A stretch of 57,487 bases of DNA from Massilia sp. Bi118. GTDB taxonomy: Bacteria > Pseudomonadota > Gammaproteobacteria > Burkholderiales > Burkholderiaceae_D. Below, one piece after another: positions 8,183 to 15,567 of the stretch. Position 1 is the first letter of the stretch. Every line of letters begins with the position of its first letter. The stretch lies in NCBI RefSeq assembly GCF_918697865.1, contig NZ_CAKKMV010000024.1:1-57487 (forward strand), written 5' to 3'. The translations under genes were made by a program, and so were the position numbers. A model generated the notes under the pieces. The model saw only the letters and a list, made by a program, of their open reading frames with translations, was not told the DNA's origin and ran no database searches.

Positions 8183-9421
8183 TCAGGCTTTCGCTGCGGC
8201 TGCGGCGGCCGTGCTGTGCGGGACCGCTTCGCGGATCGGCAGGTTGACCAGGGCTGCTGCCAGGGCCAGCAGGATGTCCGCGTACCACATCCACGAATAG
8301 TCGCCGAAGTGCACGAAGGCCAGTCCGCCCAGCCAGGCGCCGAAGAAGCCGCCGACCTGGTGCGACAGCAGGGTCAGGCCGAACAGGGTCGACAGGTAGC
8401 GCGTACCGAACAGCTTGCCGACCAGCCCGGCCGTCGGCGGCACGGTCGCAAGCCAGCTGAAGCCGAGCGCCGCCGCAAAGATATAGAAGGTCAGCGCGGT
8501 CTTCGGCGCCAGCAGGTAGATGGCGATGATGAGGGCGCGGCCGCCGTAGATCGCGGCCAGCAGCCACTTCATGCGGTAGCGCTGCCCGAGCGCGCCGGCC
8601 ACCAGCGAACCGGCGATGTTGAACAGGCCGATCAGGGCCAGCGCCGTGGCGGACACGCCGGCCGGCAGGCCGCACAGGCCAACCTCGCCCGGCAGGTGGG
8701 TGACCAGGAAGGCGATGTGGAAGCCGCAGGTGAAGAAGCCGGCGTGCAGGCATAGATAACTCTTGTCGCGCATGGCGGCGCGCACCTGGCGGCCGAGCGT
8801 GAACTCGTCGGCGGCAGTCGTGGATGCATGCGCCGGCGCTTTCTGGCCGCGCATCAGGAAAGCCAGCGGGATGGTCAGCAGCGTGGTCGCCGCCAGCGAG
8901 ACCATCGCCACCACCCAGCCGCTGGCCTGGATGATCGCCTGCACCAGCGGCGAGAACACGAATTGCCCGAAGGAGCCGCCTGCATTGATGAAGCCGGCCG
9001 CGAAGGGACGGCGCTCGGCGGGCAGGCGCTGGGCGGTGGCGCCGATCAGGATCGAGAAGCTGCCGGCGCCGGCCCCGGCCGCGGACAGCACGCCCAGGGT
9101 CAGCATCAGGCCGAACTGCGAGGACACGAAGGGCGTGGCGGCCAGGCCGATGGCCAGCATCACGCCGCCCAGCACGATCACGCGCGCCGGACCGTACTTG
9201 TCCGCGACGGCGCCGAAGATGGGCTGCGAGGCGCCCCACATGAACTGGCCGACCGCCATCGCCAGGCTGATCGAGGCGACGCCGAGGCCGGTGGATGTGT
9301 TGATGGGCGAAAGGAACAGGCCGGTGGTCAGGCGCGCCGCCATCGTGAGCATGAGGATCGCGCTGGCGGAGAGGATCAGGAGCCAGGCTGCGCGCGGGCT
9401 CATCGGGGTCTGGGTCGTCAT
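8183..9421 (-). CDS. Major facilitator superfamily transporter
   Basis: Protein of 412 residues with 12 predicted hydrophobic segments. The MFS motif A region between helices 2 and 3 appears as GAVADKYGPARV. The overall pattern resembles the oxalate/formate antiporter-like and monocarboxylate-type MFS groups, but the substrate cannot be assigned. The start at 9421 (MTTQTPMSPRA) is preferred. The frame extends 34 codons further upstream, but that extension is mostly translation of an intergenic REP-like repeat and is not convincing protein. Confidence 0.85.
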   Translation of the reverse strand: MTTQTPMSPRAAWLLILSASAILMLTMAARLTTGLFLSPINTSTGLGVASISLAMAVGQFMWGASQPIFGAVADKYGPARVIVLGGVMLAIGLAATPFVSSQFGLMLTLGVLSAAGAGAGSFSILIGATAQRLPAERRPFAAGFINAGGSFGQFVFSPLVQAIIQASGWVVAMVSLAATTLLTIPLAFLMRGQKAPAHASTTAADEFTLGRQVRAAMRDKSYLCLHAGFFTCGFHIAFLVTHLPGEVGLCGLPAGVSATALALIGLFNIAGSLVAGALGQRYRMKWLLAAIYGGRALIIAIYLLAPKTALTFYIFAAALGFSWLATVPPTAGLVGKLFGTRYLSTLFGLTLLSHQVGGFFGAWLGGLAFVHFGDYSWMWYADILLALAAALVNLPIREAVPHSTAAAAAAKA

Positions 9422-9470
9422 TTCGACAGTGTCGCATGGAGCGGAGGATGTTGCAGACGAGACCCCAAAA

Positions 9471-9600
9471 CCGTCGTCCCCGCGAAGGCGGGGACCCATA
9501 TTGAGGAACAGAATTCGGTACATTTGAAGCAGCCGCGGCTCTTCAAACCGACTGAATCCGGAAGCCCAGCATGGGTTCCCGCTTTCGCGGGAACGACGAT
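9471..9600. repeat. REP-like palindrome pair, family A, copy 1
   Basis: Two inverted copies of a 29-base unit face each other: left arm 9471-9499 (core CCCGCGAAGGCGGG) and right arm 9571-9599 (core CCCGCTTTCGCGGG), separated by about 70 bases. Each unit is itself a small hairpin. The pair lies between the ispF stop and the MFS start. The same unit is found at 31686-31778 and 51220-51359, so it is a dispersed BIME-like element. Confidence 0.85.
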
Positions 9601-10116
9601 TTACATCTTCACCAGCAACGCAGTCGCCTGCGCCGCCATCCCCTCTTCGCGCCCGAGGAAGCCCAGCTTTTCGTTGGTCTTGGCCTTGATGTTCACCTGC
9701 TGCGGCGAGACGCCCAGGTCCTCCGCAATCCGCGACACCATCTGCGGAATATGCGGCGCCATCTTCGGCTGCTGGGCGATGATGGTGGCGTCGATGTTGC
9801 CGATGGTGTAGCCGGTGGCGATCACGCGCGAGGCGACCTCGCGCAGCAGGGTGCGCGAGTCGGCGCCGGCGAACATCGGGTCGGTATCCGGAAAGTGCTT
9901 GCCGATGTCGCCGAGCGCGGCGGCGCCCAGCAGGGAGTCGATGATGGCGTGCAGCAGCACGTCGGCATCCGAGTGGCCCAGCAGGCCGAGGCGGTGCGGG
10001 ATGGTGACGCCGCCGACGATCAGCTTGCGGCCCTCGACCAGGGCGTGGCAGTCATAGCCGGTCCCGATGCGGAACGGCGGAGTGGGGTTATACGATGCAA
10101 GAGCCATGGTGTTCAC
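9601..10116 (-). CDS. ispF: 2-C-methyl-D-erythritol 2,4-cyclodiphosphate synthase
   Basis: Protein of 171 residues. It converts CDP-methylerythritol 2-phosphate to the 2,4-cyclodiphosphate in the non-mevalonate isoprenoid pathway, as a zinc-dependent trimer. Signatures: GTGYDCHAL near the N-terminus (Asp and His metal ligands), the HSDADVLLHAIIDSLLGAA motif, DIGKHFPDTDP, and a C-terminal KAKTNEKLGFLGR. Usual cores are about 160 residues; the extra ten are N-terminal. It overlaps the ispD stop by 4 bases, the common ispD-ispF arrangement. Confidence 0.97.
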   Translation of the reverse strand: MNTMALASYNPTPPFRIGTGYDCHALVEGRKLIVGGVTIPHRLGLLGHSDADVLLHAIIDSLLGAAALGDIGKHFPDTDPMFAGADSRTLLREVASRVIATGYTIGNIDATIIAQQPKMAPHIPQMVSRIAEDLGVSPQQVNIKAKTNEKLGFLGREEGMAAQATALLVKM

Positions 10117-10817
10117 ACGAGTTCAGGTTGGGACACTGCCAGGTACAGCTCGGCGATCCGGATATCGTCCGGCAGCGTCACTTTCAGGTTGCGGGGATGC
10201 CCTTCGACCAACTTGGGGGTCAATCCGAGGGCTTCAACCGCACTGGCGTCATCGGTAATCGTATTCGGGTCCGTCGCCGCCGTCAGGGCTTCGCGCAGCA
10301 ATTGATAGCGGAACATTTGCGGCGTTTGCGCCAGCCACAGGCCGTTGCGCGGAATGGTGCCGCAGGCTTCGCCTTCGATGCAGCGCTTGACGGTGTCGAC
10401 CACCGGCAGGCCCAGCAGGCCGCCGACCGGGTGCTCGCCGGTCGTGGTGATCAGCTTTTCGATCAGCTCGGCGGTCAGGCCGGGACGGGCGGCGTCATGC
10501 ACCAGCACCCAGTCCGTGGGCGCCAGCGTATTCGCCAGCACGGCCAGGCCGTTGCGCACCGATTCCATGCGGCTGTCGCCGCCGCAGCGCAGCACGGTCA
10601 CGCCATGGTGCGGGGCAACGCTGTCGATGTAGGGATCGTCCGGGCTCACCACCACGAAGGTGTGGGCGATCAGGTCGCTGGACTGGAAGGCGTCCAGGGT
10701 GTGGCGCAGCATCGGCTTGCCGCCGAGTTTGAGGTACTGCTTGGGGCTGCCCGCACCCATGCGGGCGCCGACGCCCGCGGCGGGAATTAAGGCAAAGTAA
10801 CGTGGTGCTTGGTTCAT
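10113..10817 (-). CDS. ispD: 2-C-methyl-D-erythritol 4-phosphate cytidylyltransferase
   Basis: Protein of 234 residues, the family's usual length. It transfers CMP from CTP to methylerythritol 4-phosphate in isoprenoid precursor synthesis. Signatures: the nucleotide-binding loop PAAGVGARMGAGSPKQYL, the VLVHDAARPG motif, and the C-terminal ITDDASAVEALG plus VEGHPRNLKVTLPDD. It starts immediately after the stop of the upstream exported HExxH protein and overlaps ispF. Confidence 0.97.
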   Translation of the reverse strand: MNQAPRYFALIPAAGVGARMGAGSPKQYLKLGGKPMLRHTLDAFQSSDLIAHTFVVVSPDDPYIDSVAPHHGVTVLRCGGDSRMESVRNGLAVLANTLAPTDWVLVHDAARPGLTAELIEKLITTTGEHPVGGLLGLPVVDTVKRCIEGEACGTIPRNGLWLAQTPQMFRYQLLREALTAATDPNTITDDASAVEALGLTPKLVEGHPRNLKVTLPDDIRIAELYLAVSQPELV

Positions 10818-11546
10818 TTATGGGCTTGATGTTGAAGGTTCGCGTCTTGTCGATCCAATAAGAGACTGTACCTCACCTTGGCAAACTTTGCTGAGACGCG
10901 CGTACTCGCCGGGACTGTCGATGCCTGTCTGCAGAGCCTTGGCCTTGCCCATCTCCCGCTTGATGAAGGGCATCCAGCGACCGTCCAGTTCCGCCTGCAC
11001 GCGCGTCAGCGCCTGGCCGCGCGCAGCGTACACCGGCCGGCCATCGAAGCGCAGTCCCAATGTTTCCCGCACCCTGCTTTCCACTTTCGGCAGGTAGGCT
11101 ATGTAGGCCTTGAGATGGCGCATCTCATGCGCAAGTATCTCGCGATACGTACAGCTGCCCTGCGCGAACTCGCTCCCAACGTAGATAACGATCGGCAGGT
11201 AGGAAAGGCTGACGCCAAGTTGCGGCAGCATGCATTCTTCGCCCGTGTCCGGGTCGCTGACGATGGCCCCTTCGAGACTGATCGCCACGCGCGACTCGGC
11301 GCGCGTCAGGCCCAGCACGAAGTCGCCGGCGCGGCCGCGCTTGATGCGGGTGAGGCTGCGCCAGGACAGGCTGTTGTCGACGCGGTAGCCGCTGTCATGC
11401 GCTTCGACCCGGACCCAGGTCGGCCGGCTGTCGGTATCGAGTCCCAGCTGGCGCGCCTCGCAGCGTGCCTGGAAAGGCGTGCGCGCCGCCGCTTCGTCCG
11501 CCGCCGTGAGCAGCATCAGCGCAAGCAGCAGCGCACGTAGTCCCAT
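10818..11546 (-). CDS. Exported protein with HExxH zinc-peptidase-like motif
   Basis: Protein of 242 residues with a Sec-type signal peptide (about 1-21, ending DEAAAR). Residues His140-Glu141-Met-Arg-His144 form an HExxH motif in the context ILAHEMRHLKAY, the layout of a zincin metallopeptidase, and Cys132 lies shortly before it. The upstream half is beta-rich and unrecognised. It resembles DUF922-type putative zinc peptidases, but I cannot place it firmly. Its stop directly abuts the ispD start, so it may lead the ispDF transcript; a functional link to isoprenoid synthesis is not evident. Confidence 0.65.
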   Translation of the reverse strand: MGLRALLLALMLLTAADEAAARTPFQARCEARQLGLDTDSRPTWVRVEAHDSGYRVDNSLSWRSLTRIKRGRAGDFVLGLTRAESRVAISLEGAIVSDPDTGEECMLPQLGVSLSYLPIVIYVGSEFAQGSCTYREILAHEMRHLKAYIAYLPKVESRVRETLGLRFDGRPVYAARGQALTRVQAELDGRWMPFIKREMGKAKALQTGIDSPGEYARLSKVCQGEVQSLIGSTRREPSTSSP

Positions 11547-11547
11547 C

Positions 11548-12114
11548 TCAGCCTGGGGTCCAGGTGCCGGCGGCGTATTTCTCCAGCCAGAAAGTGCCGA
11601 TGATGGTCTTGACGTCGGTGATCTGGCCGCTGCGCACCATCTCCAGCAGCTCCGGAACGGTGGCGCTGAAGAGTTCGAGGAACTCGCCTTCGTCCAGCTT
11701 CGCTTCGCCCTTGGTCAGGTCGCGCGCCAGGAAGATGTCGAGGTGCTCGTCCGAGTAGGCGATGGCGTTGTGGATGGTGCAGACGAAGTTCCACTCTTTG
11801 GCGCTGTAGCCGGTTTCCTCTTCCAGCTCGCGTTTGGCGGTGGCCAGCGCTTCCTCGCCCGGGTCGATTTTACCGGCCGGGAATTCGATGAAGACGCGGT
11901 CGTTCGGATAGCGGAACTGGCGCTCGAGCAGCACGCGGCCGTCCGGCAGCAGCGGCAGGATGACGACGGCGCCCGGGTGGCGGATGAACTCGCGCTGGGT
12001 TTCCGAGCCGTCGGGCAGCTTGATGCGGTCGCGGGTGACTTTGAGGAAGTGGCCATCGTAGGCCAGCTCGCCGTCGATGCGCGTTTCTCTCAGATGGGAA
12101 TCCTGGGTGTCCAT
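11548..12114 (-). CDS. Nudix hydrolase, ADP-ribose pyrophosphatase type
   Basis: Protein of 188 residues. The Nudix box is complete: GKIDPGEEA, then RELEEETGY at about 85-107, with the Glu residues that bind Mg2+. The N-terminal part supplies the beta strands used for dimerisation in ADP-ribose pyrophosphatases. Likely reaction: ADP-ribose to AMP and ribose 5-phosphate. Its start is about 60 bases after the DUF2818 gene and it may be the distal gene of the nuo transcript. NudF/NudE-type enzymes are the closest match by layout. Confidence 0.88.
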   Translation of the reverse strand: MDTQDSHLRETRIDGELAYDGHFLKVTRDRIKLPDGSETQREFIRHPGAVVILPLLPDGRVLLERQFRYPNDRVFIEFPAGKIDPGEEALATAKRELEEETGYSAKEWNFVCTIHNAIAYSDEHLDIFLARDLTKGEAKLDEGEFLELFSATVPELLEMVRSGQITDVKTIIGTFWLEKYAAGTWTPG

Positions 12115-12175
12115 GGTAAGGGTAGCTCCGGTGATGCTGGTTATTCAACAGCACCGGCGCCATGGACGCGGGTGC

Positions 12176-12496
12176 TCAGTGCCGGCGCTTGCGCAGGTAA
12201 CGAAGGACGAAACCGGGGAAGGCCAGGACGACGAACATGCAAGCCGAGATTGCATAGAATTCCCAGGTTTGCGGAAACGTGTTTCCGATCCGGGATTCCA
12301 GCAGATAGGCGAGCCCGCCGACGAGGAAGTATAAAACAAACAACTCGAGAAGGCGCACGACGAAGAACTTCGCGTGCGCCCTGCCCTGCGCTGGCTTCAG
12401 GGGGATGAAGCCGAACACGCTCTCGTTCAGGAAAGGCAGGTTGGCGAACGCGATCGCGACCGCGATCACCAACCAGGTTGCCAGGGACAAGTCCAC
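12176..12496 (-). CDS. DUF2818 family small membrane protein
   Basis: Protein of 106 residues with three hydrophobic segments (about 5-20, 48-68, 80-98) and a basic C-terminus (RYLRKRRH). It lies 18 bases after nuoN, the place where DUF2818 proteins occur in Burkholderiales, which supports the family call. The function is unknown. The conserved position suggests a role in complex I assembly or stability, but this is inference. Confidence 0.82.
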   Translation of the reverse strand: MDLSLATWLVIAVAIAFANLPFLNESVFGFIPLKPAQGRAHAKFFVVRLLELFVLYFLVGGLAYLLESRIGNTFPQTWEFYAISACMFVVLAFPGFVLRYLRKRRH

Positions 12497-12514
12497 AGGT
12501 CAGGTCAACCGAGC

Positions 12515-14029
12515 TTACGAACCCAGGGTCTGGGTCATGGCGCTCAGGCAGGCTGCCAGCAGCGAGCCCGGCATCACGCCCAGCAGCACCACCAGCACGC
12601 CATTCAGCGATAGGGCCACGCGCATGTCCAGCGGGGTCTTGATCGGCGAGACGTCCACCGCTTCGTCGAACCAGATGGTCTTCACGACGCGCAGGTAGTA
12701 GAAGGCGCCGATCAGCGAGAACAGCACGGCGACCACGGCCAGCCAGTACTGGCCGGTGGCGACCACGGCCTGCAGGACCGCCCACTTGGCCATGAAGCCC
12801 ATCATCGGCGGCACGCCGGCCAGCGAGAACATCAGTGCGGTCATGACCAGGGCGTACCACGGGCTGCGCTTGGCCAGGCCCTTGAAGTCGGCGATTTCTT
12901 CCGCTTCGAAGCCCGAGCGCGCCAGCATCATCACCAGGCCGAAGCTGCCCAGGGTGGTCAGCACGTAGGTGATGGTGTAGTACATGGCGGCGCTGTAGGC
13001 CGGCGCTGCGTTGGCGGCGCTGCCGTTGGTCACGCCGGCCATCATGCCGAGCAGGACGAAGCCGAGCTGGGCGATGGTCGAGTAGGCCAGCATACGCTTG
13101 ATGTTGGTTTGCGAGATCGCGGTCAGGTTGCCGACGGCCAGCGACAGCACGGCCAGGGCCAGCAGCATCTGCTGCCAGTCGAAAGCCATCGGCAGCAGGC
13201 CTTCGACCAGGATGCGGATCATCATCGCGAACGAAGCCAGCTTCGGCGCGGCGCCCAGCAGCAGGGTCACGCCGGTCGGCGAACCCTGGTACACGTCCGG
13301 CACCCACATGTGGAAGGGCACGGCGCCCAGCTTGAAGGCCATGCCGGCGACGACGAACACCAGGCCGAACACCAGGATGGTGTGGTTGGCGGCGTTGGCG
13401 GCGGTCAGCTTGGCGATGGTGCTGATGTCCAGCGAACCGGTGGCGCCGTAGATCATCGAGATACCGTAGAGCATGAAGCCCGAGGCCAGCGAACCCAGGA
13501 TGAAGTACTTCATCGCGGCTTCGGTCGAGATCGCGTGGTCGCGGCGCATTGCCACCAGCGCGTACAGCGACAGCGACATCAGTTCCAGGCCCAGGTAGAT
13601 CGGCAGCATGTTGTTGCCGGAGATCATGATCATCTGGCCCAGCATGGTGAACAGGGCCAGGACGTAGAACTCGCCGCCCATGTTACCGGACATCATGCCG
13701 CGGTCGCCCGAGTACTGGCGCGAATACACCAGGGTGATGCCGACCGCCAGGTAGGTGAACAGCTTCAGCAGGTTGGCCATCGGGTCCGACACGAACATGT
13801 TGAAGAACGTGTAGGTCGTAGTGCCGGCGTTGAAATCGCCATAGGTGATCACTGCGCAGCCGACCAGGGTCAGCAGCGACAGGACGTAGGTAATGTTCCG
13901 CTTCCCTTCCTTCAGGAACATGTCGATCAGGAGAATCGCGCAGGACGCGACCACCAGGAAGATTTCCGCGGACAAGGGCGCCATGTTGATGGACGCCGCA
14001 GAAAGAGTCGTATTAATCATCGGATTCAT
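12515..14029 (-). CDS. nuoN: NADH-quinone oxidoreductase subunit N
   Basis: Protein of 504 residues with about 14 membrane helices, one of the three antiporter-like subunits (L, M, N) that carry proton translocation in complex I. Visible signatures: the conserved helix 5 Glu/Lys region LGLELMSLSLYALVAM, the discontinuous helix region LGAVPFHMWVPDVYQGSP, and QTNIKRMLAYSTIAQLGF. An alternative start three codons downstream exists. It is the last nuo subunit in the operon, 18 bases after nuoM. Confidence 0.97.
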   Translation of the reverse strand: MNPMINTTLSAASINMAPLSAEIFLVVASCAILLIDMFLKEGKRNITYVLSLLTLVGCAVITYGDFNAGTTTYTFFNMFVSDPMANLLKLFTYLAVGITLVYSRQYSGDRGMMSGNMGGEFYVLALFTMLGQMIMISGNNMLPIYLGLELMSLSLYALVAMRRDHAISTEAAMKYFILGSLASGFMLYGISMIYGATGSLDISTIAKLTAANAANHTILVFGLVFVVAGMAFKLGAVPFHMWVPDVYQGSPTGVTLLLGAAPKLASFAMMIRILVEGLLPMAFDWQQMLLALAVLSLAVGNLTAISQTNIKRMLAYSTIAQLGFVLLGMMAGVTNGSAANAAPAYSAAMYYTITYVLTTLGSFGLVMMLARSGFEAEEIADFKGLAKRSPWYALVMTALMFSLAGVPPMMGFMAKWAVLQAVVATGQYWLAVVAVLFSLIGAFYYLRVVKTIWFDEAVDVSPIKTPLDMRVALSLNGVLVVLLGVMPGSLLAACLSAMTQTLGS

Positions 14030-14047
14030 ATCTTTGTAGTTTCCTGC

Positions 14048-15550
14048 TTAGTGCATCGGCAGCTTGCTGACCGACACATGCTGCAGCAGGTCGGCCACCG
14101 ACACTTGCAGCGAGTCGGTGAACGGCGCCGGATACAGGCCCATGTAGATGGTCAGGATCGCCAGCACGCCCAGCATGAAGAACTCGCGGCCGTTCAGGTC
14201 GGTCAGTTCGGCCACGTGCTTGTTGCCGATCTTGCCGAAGATGACGCGCTTGACCATCCACAGCGAGTAGGCCGCGCCCAGGATCAGGGCGGTGGCGGCC
14301 AGCAGGCCGGTCCAGAAGTTGAACTGGACGGCGCCGAGGATGACCATGAATTCGCCCACGAAGCCCGAGGTCGCCGGCAGGCCGCAGTTGGCCATCGCGA
14401 ACAGGACCGAGAAGGCGGCGAACTTCGGCATGCGGTTCACCACGCCGCCGTAGTCGGCGATTTCGCGCGAGTGCATGCGGTCGTACAGCACGCCGATGCA
14501 CAGGAACATGGCGCCCGACACGAAGCCGTGCGAGATCATCTGGACGATACCGCCCTGCACGCCGATCTCGTTGAAGATGAAGAAGCCGAGGGTGACGAAG
14601 CCCATGTGGGCGATCGACGAGTAAGCGACCAGTTTCTTCATGTCCTTCTGGACCATCGCCACCAGGCCGATGTAGATCACGGCGATCAGCGACAGCACGA
14701 TGATCAGCGGCGCCAGGTAGTGCGAGGCGTCAGGGGCGATCGGCAGCGAGAATCGCAGGAAACCGTAACCGCCCAGCTTCAGCATGATCGCGGCCAGCAC
14801 CACGGAACCGCCGGTCGGCGCTTCCACGTGGGCGTCCGGCAGCCAGGTGTGGACCGGGAACATCGGCACCTTGACGGCGAAGGCCATCAGGAAGGCGATG
14901 AAGATCAGGACCTGCTCCTTCATGCTCAGCGGCAGCTTGTGCCAGGCCAGGATATCGAAGGAACCGCCCGACTGGTTGTACAGGTAGATGATCGCGATCA
15001 GGGTCAGCAGCGAACCCATGAAGGTGTACAGGAAGAACTTGAATGCCGCGTACACCCGGTTCGGGCCGCCGAACACGCCGATGATGATGAACATCGGGAT
15101 CAGGGTGGCTTCGAAGAAGAAGTAGAACAGCAGGCCGTCCAGCGAGACGAAGACGCCGATCATCAGGCCCGACAGCATCAGGAAGGAGCCCATGTACTGG
15201 GCCACGCGTTCCTCGATCACCTGCCAGGCGGAGATGATGACGATGATCGTGATGAAGGCGGTCAGCGGCACGAACCAGAGGCTCAGGCCGTCGATACCCA
15301 GGTAGTACTGGATGTTGAAGCGCTCGATCCAGGCCGCCTTTTCGACGAACTGGGGACCGTGGGCGGTATTGCTGAACTGGGTGAACAGCGGGATGGTCGG
15401 CAGGAAGCTGACCACCGCGCCGATCAGCGACAGCACGCGGGTGAAGCCCGCCTTGCTGTCACGGCCGACGGCCAGCACGATCACACCGAAGATGATCGGA
15501 AGCCAGACCGAAAGGCTCAGGTACGGGTAGGAGGAAATCGTGGACTGCAT
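14048..15550 (-). CDS. nuoM: NADH-quinone oxidoreductase subunit M
   Basis: Protein of 500 residues, about 14 membrane helices. Antiporter-like proton pump subunit of complex I. Signatures: FFFEATLIPMFIIIGVFGG with the essential Glu, AVKVPMFPVHTWLPDAH, the Lys-bearing helix, and DMKKLVAYSSIAHMGF. Length and sequence are typical. The gene lies between nuoL and nuoN with gaps under 20 bases. Confidence 0.97.
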   Translation of the reverse strand: MQSTISSYPYLSLSVWLPIIFGVIVLAVGRDSKAGFTRVLSLIGAVVSFLPTIPLFTQFSNTAHGPQFVEKAAWIERFNIQYYLGIDGLSLWFVPLTAFITIIVIISAWQVIEERVAQYMGSFLMLSGLMIGVFVSLDGLLFYFFFEATLIPMFIIIGVFGGPNRVYAAFKFFLYTFMGSLLTLIAIIYLYNQSGGSFDILAWHKLPLSMKEQVLIFIAFLMAFAVKVPMFPVHTWLPDAHVEAPTGGSVVLAAIMLKLGGYGFLRFSLPIAPDASHYLAPLIIVLSLIAVIYIGLVAMVQKDMKKLVAYSSIAHMGFVTLGFFIFNEIGVQGGIVQMISHGFVSGAMFLCIGVLYDRMHSREIADYGGVVNRMPKFAAFSVLFAMANCGLPATSGFVGEFMVILGAVQFNFWTGLLAATALILGAAYSLWMVKRVIFGKIGNKHVAELTDLNGREFFMLGVLAILTIYMGLYPAPFTDSLQVSVADLLQHVSVSKLPMH

Positions 15551-15567
15551 CTTGTTTTTCTCTCTGT

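Noticed and set aside
9422..9523. N-terminal extension of the MFS transporter
   Set aside because: The 34 extra codons are mainly translated REP-like repeat. The ATG at 9421 matches an MFS start.
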